Source: Bog-532 sp963830385 (lineage in GTDB: Bacteria; Actinomycetota; Actinomycetes; Streptosporangiales; Streptosporangiaceae). Taken from it: a stretch of DNA of 64,000 nucleotides. This document shows positions 61,185 to 64,000 of the stretch, one piece after another. Both the position numbers and the translations under genes were made by a program. The DNA is taken from assembly GCA_963830385.1 (NCBI GenBank), contig CAWHMD010000004.1, positions 62,001-126,000 on the forward strand, in the 5' to 3' direction. Below the pieces are notes generated by a model, which saw only the letters and a program-made list of their open reading frames with translations, had not been told where the DNA came from and did not search any database. How positions within the stretch are numbered: position 1 is the first letter of the stretch; each line of letters starts with the position of its first letter.

Positions 61185-62155
61185 TACGCTTCCTCCCCAA
61201 CCTGCGCGCGGAACACCCTGAGGAAGACCAGGCAGCCGATGACCACGAGCGCCGCGGTGCTGGTGGCCACCGCCGCCCCCGGCCCGAAGTCGAGGTCGCG
61301 GAACATGGTGTTGTAGGCCAGCATGGCCAAGGGTTGTGTGCTGTAGCCGGGGCCGCCCGTAGTAAGCACGAACGGCAGGTCGAAGAGCCCGAACGCCTGC
61401 AGCACCCGGAACAGCACGGCCAGCGCGATTGTCGGCCGGAGTTGCGGGAACGTGATGCGCCAGAACGTCGTCCAGCCGTTGGCGCCGTCCACCTCGGCGG
61501 CGTCGTACAGGTCCTGCGGCAGCATGACCAGCCCGGCCAGCACGATGATCGCCACGAACGGGGTCGTCTTCCAGATGTCGGCCACCATCAGCGCGATGAT
61601 CGCCGGTACCCGGGTGCCCAGGATCACCGGGGTGCCCAGCCCGATGTGGGAGAAGATCGTGTCCAGTGCGCCGTAGGTGGGGTTGTAGATGTACCCCCAC
61701 AGCTGGGCGTTGATGACCGTGATCATCGACCACGGGATCAGCAGCAGCGCCATCATCCAGCCCCGGCCGGCGGTGAGCCGCTCCAGCACCAGCGCGATGC
61801 CGGTGCCGAGCGCCACCTCGACCGCCACGGTGATCACGGTGTACAGGACGGTGAAGAACACCGCGTACCGCCACTGGGCCGCGTGGAACATGATCGAGTA
61901 GTTGCTGCCCGTGAGGCCGGACAGGCTGAAACCGTTTCCGGTGGCGCTGACGTGGGTCAGGCTCATCGCGATCGCGTAGACGATCGGGAAGATCGTGACC
62001 GCGGCGACCACGATGAGCGCGGGGGCCGACAGTCCCCAGCCGAGCCGGGCGAACTGTTTGCGGAAGACGTCGTCTTGGCGACCGCGTGGTGGGGCAGGCC
62101 GCGCCGGTGCGGTCACGGCCGCGCCCGGACTCGGTGCGACAGGAGGGGTGCTCAT
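61184..62155 (-). CDS. Sugar ABC transporter permease, MalF type, 323 aa
   Basis: First permease: an N-terminal cytoplasmic extension, then six to seven membrane helices (LGWGLSAPALIVVAAVTIFP, WMMALLLIPWSMITVINAQL) and the EAA loop PQDLYDAAEVDGANGWTTFW. ATG 62155 has GGGAG 6 bases upstream. Lies 66 bp after the binding-protein gene; coupled to the MalG-type gene. Confidence 0.93.
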   Translation of the reverse strand: MSTPPVAPSPGAAVTAPARPAPPRGRQDDVFRKQFARLGWGLSAPALIVVAAVTIFPIVYAIAMSLTHVSATGNGFSLSGLTGSNYSIMFHAAQWRYAVFFTVLYTVITVAVEVALGTGIALVLERLTAGRGWMMALLLIPWSMITVINAQLWGYIYNPTYGALDTIFSHIGLGTPVILGTRVPAIIALMVADIWKTTPFVAIIVLAGLVMLPQDLYDAAEVDGANGWTTFWRITFPQLRPTIALAVLFRVLQAFGLFDLPFVLTTGGPGYSTQPLAMLAYNTMFRDLDFGPGAAVATSTAALVVIGCLVFLRVFRAQVGEEA

Positions 62156-62221
62156 GATTCGCTCCCTGTGCCAGGTGGTCCTGGCCGGACGGCAAGCCCG
62201 GCCAGGACCACGGTGAGGCAG

Positions 62222-63592
62222 TTACAGCCCGCTACTCGACACGGACGAGTTGATCTGGTTGGCCGCGGTCTTCAGCGCGGCGCTGGGCGAAGTCGACCCG
62301 GACAGCATCGAGTTGATGTTGGTGTAGATGGCCTGGCTCACCTTCGCGTACTGCGGCGTCCCGGCCGGACGCGGGATGAGCCTGGTCTTCGGCACGATGG
62401 CGAGGACTGCGTTCTTCGACACCACCGAGGACGACGTCCGCACCGACTGGACCGTGGGAATCAGGGAGAACTGGGTGGCCAGAGTGGTCTGGGCCGCCGA
62501 GCCGGTCATCCACTTGATGAAGGTGAGGTCTGCCGCGACGTTCTTGCTGTGCGGGTTGATGTACAGGTTCCAGCCGCCGATATTGGACGTTCCCGGCGAC
62601 GGCTGACCGGAGAACGAGGGCAACGGGGACACACCCACCTTGCCGACAACCGACGACGGGGAGGACGCGGTGTTGGCGTAGCTGTAGGCGTAGTCCCAGT
62701 TCCGGAGGAAGGCCGCCTGTCCGGTCGCGAAGGCCGACATCGCCTGGGCCTCCTGGAACGTGGTGACCGCGCTGGGCGAAGCGCCGGAGGTGATCAGCGA
62801 GCGCATGAAGGTGGCCGCCTGGACCCCAGCCGTCGAATCGAGGGTGGCCTTGGTGTTGCCCGAGTTGAGCGCGGTCCCGCCGGCCGAGCCGAGGTACTCC
62901 ATGAAGTTACAGGTCAGGCCCTCGTATGAGGCGCCCTGCCAGACGTAGCCGTATTTGACCAGGCCCTTCTTCTTGAGCGTGGCGGCATCGGTTTCCAACT
63001 GCTGCCAGGTCTTGGGCACCGACAGGCCCGCCTTGGTCAGCAGGTCCTTGCGGTAGTACAGGAAGCCCTGGTCCTCGAAGAACGGCGCGCCGTACACCTG
63101 CCCGTTGTAGGTGGCGCCCTTGACCAGGCCGGACGCGAAGGTGTTCAAGTAGCTGCTCGGCAGGTACTTGCTCAGCGGCACCGCCAGCCCGGCCTTGCCG
63201 AATTGGGCGGGCCAGATCACGTCGCCCATGTAGACGTCGGGGGTCTTAGCTCCGCCGGAGATCGTCGTGATCAGGCTGGCCCGGTTGGTGTCGGTGTCGG
63301 TCGGCGCCGACTGCAGGCTGACGTGGATCTTCGGGTAGGCCTTCTCGAACTGCTGGATCAGCACGGTACGCGGGTCTGGGCTCGAGGTGGTGATCGGGCT
63401 CGCCCACCAGGTGATGTTGCCGCTGGTCGCGGACCCGCTCGCCTTGGCCGAGCCGCCGCTGCTCGATGAGCTGCTGCTGGACGGACTGCCGCTGCTGCTG
63501 CAAGCGGCCAGCGTCAGCACCGAGGCGACGCCGAGCGTGGTGAGTAGCGCGAGTTTTGGCCGCCCGCGCCTGCCGCTAGGCACGATGTGCAT
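62222..63592 (-). CDS. Sugar ABC transporter substrate-binding lipoprotein, 456 aa
   Basis: Extracellular solute-binding protein family 1. Signal peptide with lipobox TLAACSSSG, Ser/Gly linker, then NITWWASPITTSSPDPRTVL, TPDVYMGDVIWPAQFGKAGL, GAPFFEDQGFLYYRKDLLTK and WQQLETDAATLKKKG. ATG 63592 (MHIVPSGRRG) has GAGAGGAAGGGG upstream; the open frame beyond has none. First gene of the operon behind a LacI regulator. Sugar not identifiable; trehalose/maltose-like. Confidence 0.92.
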   Translation of the reverse strand: MHIVPSGRRGRPKLALLTTLGVASVLTLAACSSSGSPSSSSSSSSGGSAKASGSATSGNITWWASPITTSSPDPRTVLIQQFEKAYPKIHVSLQSAPTDTDTNRASLITTISGGAKTPDVYMGDVIWPAQFGKAGLAVPLSKYLPSSYLNTFASGLVKGATYNGQVYGAPFFEDQGFLYYRKDLLTKAGLSVPKTWQQLETDAATLKKKGLVKYGYVWQGASYEGLTCNFMEYLGSAGGTALNSGNTKATLDSTAGVQAATFMRSLITSGASPSAVTTFQEAQAMSAFATGQAAFLRNWDYAYSYANTASSPSSVVGKVGVSPLPSFSGQPSPGTSNIGGWNLYINPHSKNVAADLTFIKWMTGSAAQTTLATQFSLIPTVQSVRTSSSVVSKNAVLAIVPKTRLIPRPAGTPQYAKVSQAIYTNINSMLSGSTSPSAALKTAANQINSSVSSSGL

Positions 63593-63663
63593 GGTGCCCC
63601 TTCCTCTCGTTTCGGCATTTGTGTGACAGCGCGTACGTTTCGGTATGTAGTCACCTGCATCCG

Positions 63664-64000
63664 TCACGTAACGCGCGCTAGGGGTGTGGGCGTTTTCAGT
63701 CCCCGGCGTCCCGATGTGACGCCGGTTCCCCTAAGCTCTGGGGCGGCCGTGGTCCGCCGGGCCACCACCTCAAGCGGTAGCACCTCGCGGAGCGGGCTCA
63801 CCGTCATCCCGCGAAGCAGCTGCGCCAGGCGCGCCGCCCCGCGAGCGCCGCTGTCCCGCAGCGGCTGGCGGACGGTGGAGAGGCCGAGCTGGGCCGACAT
63901 CTCGATGTCGTCGAAGCCGATCACCGACAGGCGCCGGGGCACTGGGAGCCCGGCCGCGTCGGCGGCCGACAGCACCCCCATCGCGTGGGTGTCCGAGGCG
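63664..64000 (-). CDS. LacI-family transcriptional regulator, C-terminal part (runs off the window)
   Basis: Only the effector-binding end is present: ASDTHAMGVLSAADAAGLPV, RRLSVIGFDDIEMSAQLGLS, TVRQPLRDSGARGAARLAQL. The FDDIE and TVRQP motifs are diagnostic of LacI/GalR. The DNA-binding half lies beyond base 64000. Upstream of, and co-oriented with, the sugar transporter operon, so it presumably represses it until the sugar appears. Confidence 0.9.
   Translation of the reverse strand, partial: ASDTHAMGVLSAADAAGLPVPRRLSVIGFDDIEMSAQLGLSTVRQPLRDSGARGAARLAQLLRGMTVSPLREVLPLEVVARRTTAAPELRGTGVTSGRRGLKTPTPLARVT

Noticed and set aside
60339..62195. 618-aa minus-strand frame as one fused protein
   Set aside because: Only its last 281 residues are protein-like (MalG permease). 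The rest is the other frame of the MalF gene, which has its own start and ribosome-binding site.

Overview
The window is very GC-rich, and its gene families are typical of a filamentous soil actinomycete (Streptosporangiales/Streptomycetales-like): a DUF397 protein paired with an XRE/DUF5753 regulator, an S-adenosylmethionine 'Methyltransf_19' protein, F420-type oxidoreductases, a large MalT-type LuxR regulator, and sugar ABC transporters without their own ATPase. GTG and TTG starts and short stop/start overlaps are frequent. The exact taxon cannot be read from the sequence.

Layout. 0-13.4 kb: a broken livF, a MFS exporter, an MMPL pseudogene split by an IS630-type element, a large ATP-binding LuxR regulator, a run of small proteins with an alpha/beta hydrolase, a GT1 glycosyltransferase, and a truncated epimerase coupled to a membrane hydrolase. 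Three promoters here carry the same long regulatory module. 13.8-17.8 kb: an AAA ATPase, a PPOX/F420 protein, and a MFS/TetR divergent pair with three evenly spaced operators. 17.9-24.7 kb: an aldehyde dehydrogenase stub abutting an ECF sigma factor, small and secreted proteins, a beta-lactamase-like lipoprotein, a methyltransferase, a Nudix hydrolase and DUF397. 24.9-34.6 kb: XRE regulator, cNMP-binding/cyclase-like protein, phosphotransferase, FAD oxidoreductase, beta-propeller protein, DUF779, damaged aldehyde dehydrogenase and GAF regulator.

34.9-49.4 kb is the most coherent region. It holds a sugar/polyol dehydrogenase and an IlvD/Edd dehydratase, a STAS protein plus a very large hybrid kinase/phosphatase, and then an operon in which an ABC ATPase is fused to a sensor histidine kinase, followed by an OmpR response regulator and a xylose-type ABC transporter (binding protein, half-size ATPase, permease). 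Three tandem 11-bp repeats lie at the response regulator stop, upstream of the binding-protein gene. I infer a sugar-uptake system in which the sensor is physically built onto a transporter ATPase.

49.6-64 kb: a GT39 membrane glycosyltransferase, a phosphotransferase coupled to a fused E1 dehydrogenase, ctaB, gluconokinase, a deazaflavin-dependent oxidoreductase, an Smr protein, an aldo/keto reductase/TetR pair, and a second sugar ABC system (LacI, binding protein, two permeases).

Caution: at least eight otherwise well conserved genes carry single-base frameshifts, several in or next to homopolymers. Some apparent pseudogenes may therefore be sequencing indels. No tRNA, rRNA or CRISPR array was seen.
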